Shown here: in pieces, positions 51,801 through 61,349 of the stretch
Layout of the letters: the number at the start of each line of letters is the position of its first letter
Position numbering within the stretch: the first letter of the stretch is position 1
Assembly: GCA_964017065.1 (NCBI GenBank)
Contig: OZ024784.1
Coordinates: forward strand, 9,963,152-10,027,151
From: Haliclona indistincta
Taxonomy: Eukaryota; Porifera; Demospongiae; Haplosclerida; Chalinidae
DNA: 64,000 nt
Reading direction: 5' to 3'
The notes under the pieces: model-generated
Told to the model about the DNA's origin: nothing
Seen by the model: only the letters and a program-made list of their open reading frames with translations
The model's database searches: none
Program-made: the position numbers and the translations under genes

Positions 51801-54800
51801 CCTACCATTCCATGAATGTACTAGTTATAGTTTTGATATCTCCAGCTGCCAACTCTGCTAACATAGGTGTAATTGCCAGTTCCTTTTTAAACTCTTCTCA
51901 TTTTCTGGATTCATCCAATGTTGAAGTAATAGCACTGACCTAACTCAATCTCAAGTTATGTTTATCCATTGCTATGACTAGTGGCACTCTAATGCCTTGA
52001 TCCATCGTCTAACCTATATTTGTATTGATTTTGATTTTAGCTATCCTTGCTCTTAAGAGTTGCAATTTGCTCCATTGAGAGTTCATTTCTATTCTTTGCA
52101 ATGCTTCCATCACCTCTCCACCTGCACTTTTCTTGTTGAGAAAACCTCTTGTATCCAGCTCTTCCAGTTTTTAAAGCAAATGTATTGGTTGTTAGCTACT
52201 TGTCCTTGTTGTCCTAAATTCTCCTTTCACAAGTAGCTTGACTGCTGTACTACAACCCACTCATGTAAATCAAAACATGCATAATGTATTTCACACAAGT
52301 ACATTTGATTGCTGGACAATTCCTGGTAATTGTCTGGTACAATCATACCAGACAATTACCAGACACATACTAATAATAACACAAGTACATTCATGGAATA
52401 GTGGGGTGGAGCCTGAGCTGATTTATGAACACCAGTGCCAGCAGCAAGCCACTTGCAATGCGCATTGACAACATACATAATGTAACAACAAGGCTCTTGA
52501 TTTGCAGAGAGACCTCTAGTTTTACAACACGCAACGATCTTCTCGTGCGAACGTGTAGCTGTCTCACAGAGTAGCCAAGCTGAAATGTCTTGTCCAATTC
52601 TGTCACGCAATAAGCTAGCTTTAACTCATGTATCAAAAGTTGTTCAAGCTCCTAAACTATTGATGAAACTCCTGAGATATCGTTGACTGCACGCGTGTTC
52701 AGTAATGGGCGTTACCGGTTTTTATTGAGCTGAGCACGTGTACTACGTGTTATCGATTGAATAGGCGTGTTCTAATTGAAGGGCTCCAGTCAAAAAGGGC
52801 AAAAAAACGCATTTTTATTAAAATCCAGTTTTTCTTACCTGATTACACTAATGACATTGAAGATTCAGAATCTGCAGTAAAACGACGATGCTAGCTTTCT
52901 ACGCGCCAGGACACTCCATTTTATAACCCCACCTATTGTTACACCCTTCAACTTAGAGAGCGTTAATTAGATAGCATGGCTGCTTGTAGTTCTGCCAGCG
53001 TGGAATGCACTGAAACTTTCCTGTATCCGCAACATGCAACTAATGAGCCTGTGGAAATAACAGTAGAGACGGAAGAAGGTAGTAAAGGCAGGAAAAGGCA
53101 ACAGAAGAAGCAAGTGAAGCGTCTTGGGTTGAGGAAGAATGCTCCTGCAGTTGCGATATCATCCCACATGGACTGCTGTAAAAAGAAGTGCCTCCAAAAT
53201 TTCAACACAGAGTGTTTGACTCAAGCGAGGAGTAATTTTTTGGATTTATCCTATGACCAGCAGAACATCTATCTTGATGGGCTCCTACAACGCCGCCAAA
53301 CCAAAAAATCGAGTGGACATCAGAGAAAAGCAGTTCCAGCCACTTCTTCTTCTGGTAGGAGAATTGGTAGGCCTCCAGCTGAAGAAAGTTCATTCAGCTT
53401 TGAATACACTCTTCGTAATGATCGTGGTATTAATGTTCATGTCTGCCAAAAGGCGTTTTGCATCGTCCATGGGTTTGGTCCAAAGAGACTACAGGTTCTA
53501 CGAAGGAAGGTACTAACTGGTCAACTTGAACTTGACAGACGTGGAAAGCATGGGAATCATGCAACTGTTGGTGAAGAAGTGAAAGAACGTATTAGAGAGC
53601 ATATTCGATCATTACCCGCTAGACGAAGTCATTACTCTAGGAAGGACAATTCCAATCGACTTTACCTGACTGCTGATTTGTCAATTGCTAGACTACATCA
53701 TGACTTCTTGGAAAAAAATGATCCTGAGTACATCCTGTTAGTAGAAGAGAACAGACGTCGTGCAATAGCTCATGAGCGTACTGAAGTGTTGAGGAAACCT
53801 TTAGTGTCTGAGCATCTGTACCATGATATTTTCGTAAATGAGTTCAATATTCACTTTGGCTATCCCAGGACAGACAGCTGTAGTACTTGTGATGGGTTAC
53901 ACATTAAGATTGATGCAGCCGCTGATGCACAGAAACCTATACTTGAGGAACAGCTGAAGGAGCACCAACAACTAGCTCAAGAAGGATACACAACATTTCA
54001 GCATGATAGACAATTGTGTGAACAATCGTGGAAAAAGAGGCTAGATCAAGAACTATCAAAACAGAATAGTAGTAGTACAATAGTAGACTGAATAGTAGGA
54101 ATAGTAAACTAAATTAGTAAATTAGGTATCATGACAATACACATTCAGCTACTGTAGTCTTTTAAATGTATTCCTCATCACTTGTGTCATTCTCATCTGC
54201 AATAATATCAGCATAGAAGTGGTGATGTTCAGATGGTACAAATTCTCCAACTAACTTCTCCAGATCTGCCGCCTTAGCCTTCTTGATGGGAACAGGATAT
54301 TGGCTGTATAGAGCAGGAGGAGGCTCATTCACTTCTGTTTGCCCTCTCTTTCTATAGTAGCACACTCGCCGTGGTGTCTCAGTTGCTCTGTATGTGAATC
54401 TAACCCAAACCTCTTCAGGATGATCTATCACTACCATTTCATTGCCAACTAGCTTTTCACCTTTACCAAAGTTAAACCATACAGCATTATGAAAATCAAG
54501 TGGATTTTTGTCTAGATCTTTACTCCGTTCTGTAAAAAGCTTTCTCAGATGTTGTCGGAAGTTATAAAAAAATCTTGCTCCATCTCAACTACATGAACTG
54601 AACTGCTTGCATTACTGACATGCTGGTACCACTGAGAAGGCAAATAGACTGATTCTATTCTAGAAGCATAGCGCTCAATTACACCGAATGACTGGTCAGT
54701 TGAGCCATATGTGTGACCAGGGATCAAAAATTTGTAGTCTATTCTAGAGTAGATGTTGCGGCGAATCAAGTCCTGGAAAAACCACATGATATAGTTATTT

Positions 54801-56309
54801 TTATTTTGTCCAGGGCAGTTGTCTGCCCACCAAATGCCCCAGCGTGCACCAGTCCGACCCAATGGTGTGTGAAAAATAAATCGATTTAGGCATGATATGA
54901 CATCATTGCACCCTCTTCTAGCTAGCATCTCATGCCAAATGAATGCTGTTGTGATTCTAGTAGATGCACTGTATATTCCAAAAAGATAAGTCCAAAGTAA
55001 ACGAAGATAAAATTGCTTACCAACAGTAAGCTTTGGTGTCGGTAGATTTTGCTGAAAATCAAAGTGGAACACGTCTATAGTGTTGATGCTATTTAGTGCA
55101 GGTAGGTCTGGCCGTCTACACTTCAAGCATTCCCAGGGTGCTGTGGATTTGGCCAATTCCAAGTACTGTGTCTTTGTAATTTGCAAACATTGCACGTGGT
55201 ACCAGTTGTTACAATGACCATCACACTGTACGGCGTCTGCATCCTCTCTCACCTCCAATCCACATTCACCGCAAGGGTACTGCACGCTCATCGAGAAAGA
55301 AAGCTTTAAAACGCTGTGAGAAGAACGGTGTTTTAACGCCAGCTAGCCGGAAACATTATTATTATTAACAAAATTAGTGTCATTTTTTAACCGCCGTTTT
55401 CTCGAATTTTATCAAAAGCGTTTAATTGTCCTTTTTGACCGGAGCCCTTCAATTATTGGGACAACAAACACACCCTGTGACGGATAGATAGACAAAGTTT
55501 CCGCGCTATGTGGGATACGAATCACTGTTAAACTGGAGCTCGCTTGGGCTCGCCCCAATTAGACAAACCAAGGAAAGTAGTTGATCAGAAGTAGAGTCTA
55601 ATGTTATTGATAATTGTGTGTACTACTGATTTGTTTATAATTATTATTCAGGCACCATCGTCCCCAGAGCATGTTGACTCACCAATCAACATACCCTATC
55701 CTCCTCTGGAGGAAGAAGAGCGAGCGAAGAAGCTAAAGTCTTCACAAAGAAAGACTAAGGAAAAGTCAATAAAGTCCAGCAAGTCATCTGTAGAGCCACA
55801 GTACAATGTGCTATATCGTGGTGAAGTGGACATGCTTGACTTTGCTGTTGATATCGGGAGTGAGGCCAGAAGAGGGAGAGAGAAACGACCAAAGGAGATT
55901 GTAGTGACTGTGGAGCTACCAGAGCTGGTGAGTGACTTGGTTAGCTGTAATGTGTAACCATAGAAGTTCTTGAGAACATAATTAGACGTACTTGTAGAGC
56001 TATCTCACTTTGATGACATTTATTCCTAAATGAAAAGTCTCACCAGTAAGGAGTATTTATAGCTGGACGCGAAAAAGAATTTCGTGAATTACAGTTCTTG
56101 AGAACACAATTAGATACTTCCATCACAGAGTGCAGTGAATTCATACTGTATTCAAGTTGTTATATTTTTCTCAGTCAGCAGCAGGCAGTGTGGAGCTTGA
56201 TATATTCGAGAGGAGGCTACTGCTACACAACGACACTCCACGTTATCATCTTGATGTGAGTAGTAACTATCCAGCAATATGTTCTCTAACTCTCTCTCTC
56301 CTTTTCTCT

Positions 56310-56357
<48 letters not shown>

Positions 56358-58652
56358 TTCTTGTAGCTCCCTTTGTCCTATCCTGTTGATGATGAACATA
56401 GTTCAGCCAAATTTGACAAATCTAAGCGATCACTTATTATTGTTCTTCCTGTCACCAGTTCACCAATACAATCTTTCTTCCCTTTATCTCCCTCGATTGG
56501 ATCAGACACTGATGTAGTGTCACATAGTGATGATAGTGATCCTGATGGTGAACAGACTCATGATGAAAGAACAAACGGTGCTTCTTTAACTAATGGTGAT
56601 TTAGTGACGTCATCAAACTATGACCATTCTGATTGGTCAGTTGGTAATGATTCTTGGAAATGTCCACCTTTTAGCTATAGTCAGGAAGACAGTCATGTGT
56701 CCTTTGTGCTTCATGTGACTGGTGTGAAGAAATCCTCTCTAAACACTTACTTCGACAATGATCAGGTGTGTGTTTTGTATAGTACAGGAGTACATGAGCC
56801 ACCCAGGACATAGAAGGGGCGTGCAACTCTCAATTGTCTGTGGGTGCCGTCAGTTATAATAATTATATTCACAGTACAAGTTTGTGGTTTGTTAAAATTA
56901 ATATGCATTTTTGTACATGATCAAAGCTAGTAGCTGAAGTTTGGCACACGACAGAGGAGAATGCCACAAAGTCATTGCTGGTGTTTAGTTTGTTACAAAC
57001 ACGAAACAAGACCCCATGAGCCATTGAAAGCGCTGAGGACAACATGCAACTCATAATTGCTTGCTACCGTGATGCAAAATTACTTTGCCAAAGCATAAAT
57101 ATGTCGAGTAAAATTGTTGGCTACATCTATGATGAGCTTATCGTTGTAGCTTATGTTTCATGAGGCAATAACGATAAGCTCATCACATGAGCTATAGTCA
57201 GAAATAATTATGGCATTACTTATTACAGTGATGGTACTGATAATTGCACACTCCTTTGGTGGCTCATACATGTAAACTCCTGCTTAGTACATTATAGAGC
57301 TAGGAATAAAGTTGCATTGAGCTATAGGCCTATTAATAATGCATTGGCCCGGCTTTTTAGTTGTTGAGATAGTGTTTTAAGTTTTTGGCTTATAATATTT
57401 TCTTAATGCACGTTCACATGCACCTTTTACTATCTTTTAGGCACAGCTGACATTTAAGGGAGATTTTATTATTGATAGCTCCACATCTGCCTCTGCTCAA
57501 CAAGACAGTTATTCATTTTATGTCAAGTTTCATGATGGATGTGTGGTTGATGCTGACAGGTGTAGTGTGAATATTAATGAGAAAAACTTGGTAATGTTGA
57601 TAGAGAAGGAGAAGAATTCTCAATGTCAATGGCAAAGCTTTGCTGTTGGTCCAAATTTCCATCAAACACAGGTACAATACATCTACTTTTGCATGTCAGT
57701 TATTATATTTTTCTCTTGTGTTTTTAGGAAAAGCTGTTTCTCACAGAGAACAATGTAATGCAGTTTGTTGAGTCACTGGACTCGCTACCTAGTCCGTGGG
57801 TTAGCTCAATACTATTGATACTGCACAGAGCATGTATTGCATGCAGTGTTAAGGTGGTTGGAAGTGAGGGGCATGGTCTGCCAAAGAAGATAAAATATTC
57901 CATTTTGTCAACTGCTGGGGTACTTGTCCTATATCAGATAAATAGCAAAGACGCTTTGCATTGCATGTTGTCAAATTATTGTGCTTCAAAATTTAGGCCA
58001 AAATAAGCATTAAATTTTCATCCATGAGACTTACTAAACTGCTTTTAATTTTACCATGCTAACACCATGTATTCACCCATGCAAATGAGTATATGGATAA
58101 TAATGAGGACCGGCCACATTAATAATAAAACAGGACATTAGCAACTATGTTATTAAAATTATTTTATTATGTCTACAGAGCCGTACTGGACTGTCCAGTA
58201 GAGCTAGAGCTGAGCTAGTGAGCACTAGTGACACAGAGGCTGTGATACGTGTGACCGATGACACTAACCCTCAACGAAAGGACAAAGATAACGAAACCAA
58301 AGAGAAAAATGCGGAAGTGGCAGTTGATGAGGAAAAAGAAAGAATGTGTGATGATAAAGATGTTATGACAAAGGAGCAGCATGAAACAACAGATCTAAGA
58401 GTTTCTTCACAAGAACTTCCAGCAACAGACAAGAAGAGTAAGAAAGTTCACTGGAGCATTCCTGATCAGATTCCTGGTTTACCCTCTTGTAATGGCAACT
58501 CACAACATAGTGACACAGATGTTGAGGCATGTCATCTTGGACTACAGAGCACTGAGCCATCATTATCTCCTCTCTCTTCTGATGGTGTTACACAATCCTG
58601 TCCTCAAACTAATCTCAAATTCTCTAATAGTCTGCTCTTTGATCTTGATTAA
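45845..58652 (+). CDS. DNAAF2: Kintoun/DNAAF2, dynein-arm assembly factor
   Basis: Exons 45845-45892, 45942-46037, 46089-46157, 49538-49703, 50210-50274, 50563-50715, 55652-55927, 56175-56255, 56367-56765, 57441-57671, 57728-57799 and 58179-58652 give 709 aa. A helical start (FRKLLVEYAQEISDPANKK) leads to a PIH1 domain (PGYVLKVPEFGSKRKLFINV, WNIPYCITNIRED, FHPDTYKKGEENRRFSQLLL), then a CS-like domain (YNVLYRGEVDMLDFA, RPKEIVVTVELPEL, SVELDIFERRLLL, YPVDDEHSSAKFDKSKRSL). The C-terminal tail ends SLLFDLD. Kintoun acts with HSP90/HSP70 in the cytoplasm to pre-assemble axonemal dynein arms, fitting a flagellated-cell animal. Two very large introns (46158-49537 and 50716-55651) hold satellites and nested transposons. 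Confidence 0.9.
46872..47200. repeat. 18-bp minisatellite, about 17 copies
   Basis: Unit GATAGAAAATACATCAGT with CATC/CAGC variants, in DNAAF2 intron 3. Because 18 is a multiple of three, several frames stay open and produce repetitive pseudo-proteins; they are not genes. Confidence 0.93.
47377..47660. mobile_element. TAGCC-family inverted-repeat element
   Basis: Left end TAGCCTCGTATCCAGGCCTG; the right end is inverted, with the shared inner block GCTTTATTGAGCGGAC. The terminal motif matches the element at 35343-36014. DNAAF2 intron 3. Confidence 0.65.
48371..48500. repeat. Inverted repeat, MITE-like
   Basis: GATCTAACAGACATGAACG is mirrored by CGTTCATGTCAGTTAGAT, with a further AAGGATGGT/ACCATCCAA pairing inside. 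DNAAF2 intron 3. The same left motif recurs once near 48725 (GATCTAATTGAGATGAACGC). Confidence 0.6.
50009..50055. repeat. Perfect palindrome, 23-bp arms, 1-nt spacer
   Basis: ATGCTTGCTTGGTCTTTGTG... (50009-50031) and its exact reverse complement (50033-50055) are separated by a single T. DNAAF2 intron 4. Confidence 0.9.
50855..50992. repeat. 31-bp minisatellite, four to five copies
   Basis: A unit of about 31 bp containing GTGGTGTTGCTGGTGGTCCT, in DNAAF2 intron 6, just upstream of the nested transposons. Confidence 0.9.
52323..52362. repeat. Perfect palindrome, 17-bp arms
   Basis: CTGGTAATTGTCTGGTA and its reverse complement are separated by CAATCA, inside the outer transposon. Confidence 0.9.
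52976..54091 (+). CDS. Transposon ORF1: DNA-binding/N-terminal half of a transposase-like protein
   Basis: An uninterrupted 371-aa ORF. The N-terminus is acidic, then rich in Lys/Arg (GRKRQQKKQVKRLG). A Cys cluster (DCCKKKCLQNF) precedes a GKHGNH motif, then RIREHIRSLPARRSHYSRKD, YHDIFVNEFNIHFGYPRTD and CSTCDGLH. In the widespread metazoan transposase-like proteins I recall, this order (GRHGN - SHY - FNxxFxxPxxDxCxxC - long coiled stretch) forms the first half of one polypeptide, with the DDE-like core following. Here translation stops right after the coiled stretch, and the catalytic half lies on the opposite strand. It is inside the DNAAF2 intron and not part of that gene. Confidence 0.75.
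   Translation: MAACSSASVECTETFLYPQHATNEPVEITVETEEGSKGRKRQQKKQVKRLGLRKNAPAVAISSHMDCCKKKCLQNFNTECLTQARSNFLDLSYDQQNIYLDGLLQRRQTKKSSGHQRKAVPATSSSGRRIGRPPAEESSFSFEYTLRNDRGINVHVCQKAFCIVHGFGPKRLQVLRRKVLTGQLELDRRGKHGNHATVGEEVKERIREHIRSLPARRSHYSRKDNSNRLYLTADLSIARLHHDFLEKNDPEYILLVEENRRRAIAHERTEVLRKPLVSEHLYHDIFVNEFNIHFGYPRTDSCSTCDGLHIKIDAAADAQKPILEEQLKEHQQLAQEGYTTFQHDRQLCEQSWKKRLDQELSKQNSSSTIVD
54162..55291 (-). CDS. Transposon ORF2: PHD finger plus DDE-like catalytic half, with a frame break
   Basis: The ORF runs from 55291 to a stop near 54545. The same protein evidently continues one frame over to 54162 (LRKLFTERSKDLDKNPLDF...DEEYI). The break lies at a T7 run (plus A 54566-54572). The N-terminus is a C4HC3 PHD finger (CGECGLEV, CDGHCNNWYHVQC, ECLKC). 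The core has FDFQQNLPTPKL, WWADNCPGQNKN and FLIPGHTYGSTDQSFGVIE, the Asp/Asp/Glu-spaced signature of RNase-H-like transposases known from many invertebrate genomes. In those relatives this core is fused behind sequences like ORF1. A PHD finger could target modified histones; that role is inference. Confidence 0.75.
56281..56362. repeat. DNAAF2: (CT)n dinucleotide tract at a DNAAF2 acceptor
   Basis: About 80 bp of TCTC ending in TTTCTTGTAG, the acceptor of exon 56367-56765. It serves as an over-long polypyrimidine tract. Confidence 0.9.
57128..57200. repeat. Hairpin-forming inverted repeat in DNAAF2 intron 9
   Basis: GATGAGCTTATCGTT (57131-57145) pairs perfectly with AACGATAAGCTCATC (57170-57184). 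The inner bases and the outer CTAT/ATAG extend the stem, leaving a small loop. Confidence 0.7.
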
Positions 58653-58858
58653 TACCTTTTTGCATGTATTATAATGCATGCATGTTCTTATAAATATTCC
58701 TATAAGCAAGCTGTATATTGCGCATCAAGAGGTTAATTATGTATCCATTTTTGTTGACAAAATTGTTAGGTCAGCAAATTATTGTATATTTATTGAGTAA
58801 TAATCTCTAGAGGTGTAGCTACTTTACAAAAATCAAGTGTGGAAAAATGTAGTTTTGG

Positions 58859-61203
58859 TCATGATCGTGATGTAGCGTGATTGTAAATTACCTTTGCATC
58901 CCTATAAGGTAATTTCTGTATGAGAGTCTTCCAAGTTCTTTCTTTCATCTTGTCTGATATCCATGATCTTAAAAATTCAGTTAGTGGTAATGTTTGTGAT
59001 GGCAATAGTGAGGATGTTGGTTGTGATGGGGATGGCGTTGAGTCATCAAGTGCATTCGCTGATTGTACCATATTTGAAATGTCATTGATATCTTCTTCTT
59101 CAATATCTCTGCTCAAAAGAATCCTTTTATCGTTCTTTAGCTTTTGATAATTATTGAAAGACATTCCCATGTTTTCAAGTATACCAGTAATTTTTGTAAA
59201 TGGTGTTCGCTTTTCATTTTGATACCAGTAGTGTATTATTGCTGTCAGAGCAGCCTTTTTCGTGTCAGCACTGTAAATTGCTTGTTGTTCTATATTGAGA
59301 AGTTCATTTGGTGGTATTCCAAGATAGTCTCCAAACTCGAATCGTTTTGTTAGAGAGAATGGTAGTTCAACAATCTCAGTTACTATTTTCTTGTGTTTTG
59401 AAATTTCTATTGGATGATTATAAAATAAGTAACTGCATTAAAATCAAAAAACTTAGTATTCTTTGAATAAAGCAATAGTTTTATTTGAAGCAGGCTATAT
59501 TTCATGGGAGAAATAATACTACCTAAAAGCTTCCTTTTATTCACAATAGTTATACTCACCAAAGAATCTCCTCTTGATCATCCAGCTAACTTGAATCAAT
59601 ACTAAAGACGGTAGCAAGATCAGTCCTTGAATGAGGATATCATTAGGTACTATATTTTGTACGATAGTACAAGTGTACAAGAAAATAATTGCAGCATACA
59701 AACAAGTGAAAAATAATGGGACAAAAATCCCACAGACAATCAGAATTAGTTTGAGACTGCGTTTGGTATTACCTTTATGCAATTCAGTATTTATTGGAGA
59801 GAAAAGATGAAGTATTGTAGCTTTGTTAATTGAAACAATAAGCACAAAAGTGATATGAAGTACTACCAATATCACTACATGTAGTGGATAAGCAAGTGAG
59901 AGTAGAAGAATTGCAACTAAAGAAGTAATTATCCAAAGTGACAGAGAAATACAAGTTATACACAACAGGCAAGAAATTAAAACATTAAATTTTTTGACGT
60001 ATTTTAAATAGTAGCTTATATAAAGTAATGGATATTTTATGCTCAAAATGCTCACGAAAATTATTATTAATGATAATAAAAAAATCAATACAAAGCTTGC
60101 CCCACTGACAATGTTTCCAGTAAGTATCAGGTTGTCAAAATTGTTAATAATGTTAATAGTGGTTGAATCAAGAAACTCAAATTCAAGTGCAATAAGACTA
60201 AGATAGAAGATGGTTAATAACAGTACCCAAACAAAATGATGAAGTGATTCAGATCTTATCTGTGCATGATTTGTACTATAAAAGCTATAGCTAATCGTAA
60301 GAGGGATAATGAAAGAAAGAGTCATGCATATGAGTATAATCCAGATCACCATGAAGATATTTTGCCTCAATTGAAAATCACTCTCAAAGAGCCACACTGT
60401 GCTGTTACCACACCTGATGTCTTCAATCTCCTTTAAATTACTCACATATCGTCCATCAAGCGAGTAATCAGCTGTTACAGGGATTTTACTGTCACTGAGC
60501 CTTTGATCTGATCTTGAATAAAATTCAAGCTGGGCAAAAGTACATAGATCAGTGATGTATGGTTCACTGTAACATCAACATACAACCAGTGTGATACACA
60601 TATTATGCTTACATAGGTTGTGAGTGTTTTCATTACTTCTTCCAACTGATTATCACCAGGGAGACACCTGAGATTGTGAGTGGATATGATCAGATGCAGG
60701 CTAATACTAGGTAGGTGACTGTCGATACCATTCCACAAAAATGGATATCTGTCAACATCAGCGTTTGTACAACATTTTAAAGCATATCTCATTATTGCAA
60801 AGGGTAGTTGGATCTGTAGTAGATTGAGGATGGCAGGATGGATGAGAGTGTAGATTCCACTTGAGGTCCAACCGTAACGGAGTTCCACTATTTCGTTGTC
60901 GTTGATGTACGTTTGATTTGATGTGCCCGTGCAGATGGGCAGTCTTCTTGTGTTACTGTTGTTGAACCACAGTTCATACGTTATATTTGCTAACTTTGGA
61001 GGCTCAGTGTTGAATAGTCGTCTCAGCTTGTAGCGATTCGATCCATTGCTCAGGAGTGCGTTTTCAAAAACACGAAAGAAAAATTCGTCATCGTTGGCTG
61101 TGTAGTAGTCCAGGTCATCTATTGTGCTTTTAGCACATCCAACAAGAATTGTTGCAACCACAAAGAATTTAAACACACAACGACTATCCGGTGTTGCACT
61201 CAT
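58859..61203 (-). CDS. Secreted-ectodomain, seven-pass membrane protein with C-terminal death-fold domain
   Basis: Exons 60613-61203, 59560-60529 and 58859-59406 give 702 aa. Residues 1-25 look like a signal peptide (CVFKFFVVATILVGCAKS). An ectodomain of about 225 residues has several N-glycosylation sequons (NITY, NQTY, NSTV) and paired cysteines. Seven hydrophobic segments follow at about 253-281, 297-316, 337-359, 380-405, 406-431, 458-484 and 495-515. The cytoplasmic tail contains LGIPPNELLNIEQ...IIHYWYQNEKRTPFTKITGILENMGM, which has the helix pattern and Trp/Leu spacing of a death domain, then a Ser/Pro linker and a helical end (LIQKLPYRDAKVIYNH). I do not recognise a named family; the ectodomain matches nothing I know. 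The start is MSATPD at 61203. Confidence 0.75.
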
Positions 61204-61349
61204 CACGGATCGCTACGGCTGATCTCACTCTCGAGTCGCAACTACAAACGCACACTATATCAATTATTTTTATAGATAACTGACACTCACAGAGGTCTAT
61301 ATGGTGACATGTATGGTGAACTACTAATACTACTATGCAAACTGCATGC

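Larger units (their letters stand above)
52778..55450. mobile_element. Inner 2.7-kb DNA transposon with two convergent ORFs
   Basis: Terminal inverted repeats GAAGGGCTCCAGTCAAAAAG and the inverted CTTTTTGACCGGAGCCCTTC match over about 35 bp. AATT flanks both ends (52774-52777 and 55451-55454); since AATT is palindromic, the repeats could also be slightly longer. A 4-bp duplication would fit Sola-type elements, but that is tentative. It carries a plus-strand ORF (52976-54091) and a minus-strand ORF (54162-55291) with only 70 bp between their stops. Confidence 0.85.
51050..55559. mobile_element. Outer inverted-repeat transposon, disrupted by the inner one
   Basis: Ends ATTGGGGCGAGCC... and the inverted GGCTCGCCCCAAT are flanked by TA (51048-51049 and 55560-55561). 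Similarity continues inward over about 100 bp (CTGTCACGGGGT / ACCCTGTGACGGAT). The left body holds short open stretches (51239-51421, MMQMTQGRQQQTSETPEK...) without recognisable domains. The inner element at 52778-55450 interrupts it close to its right end, so the outer insertion is the older one. Confidence 0.7.
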
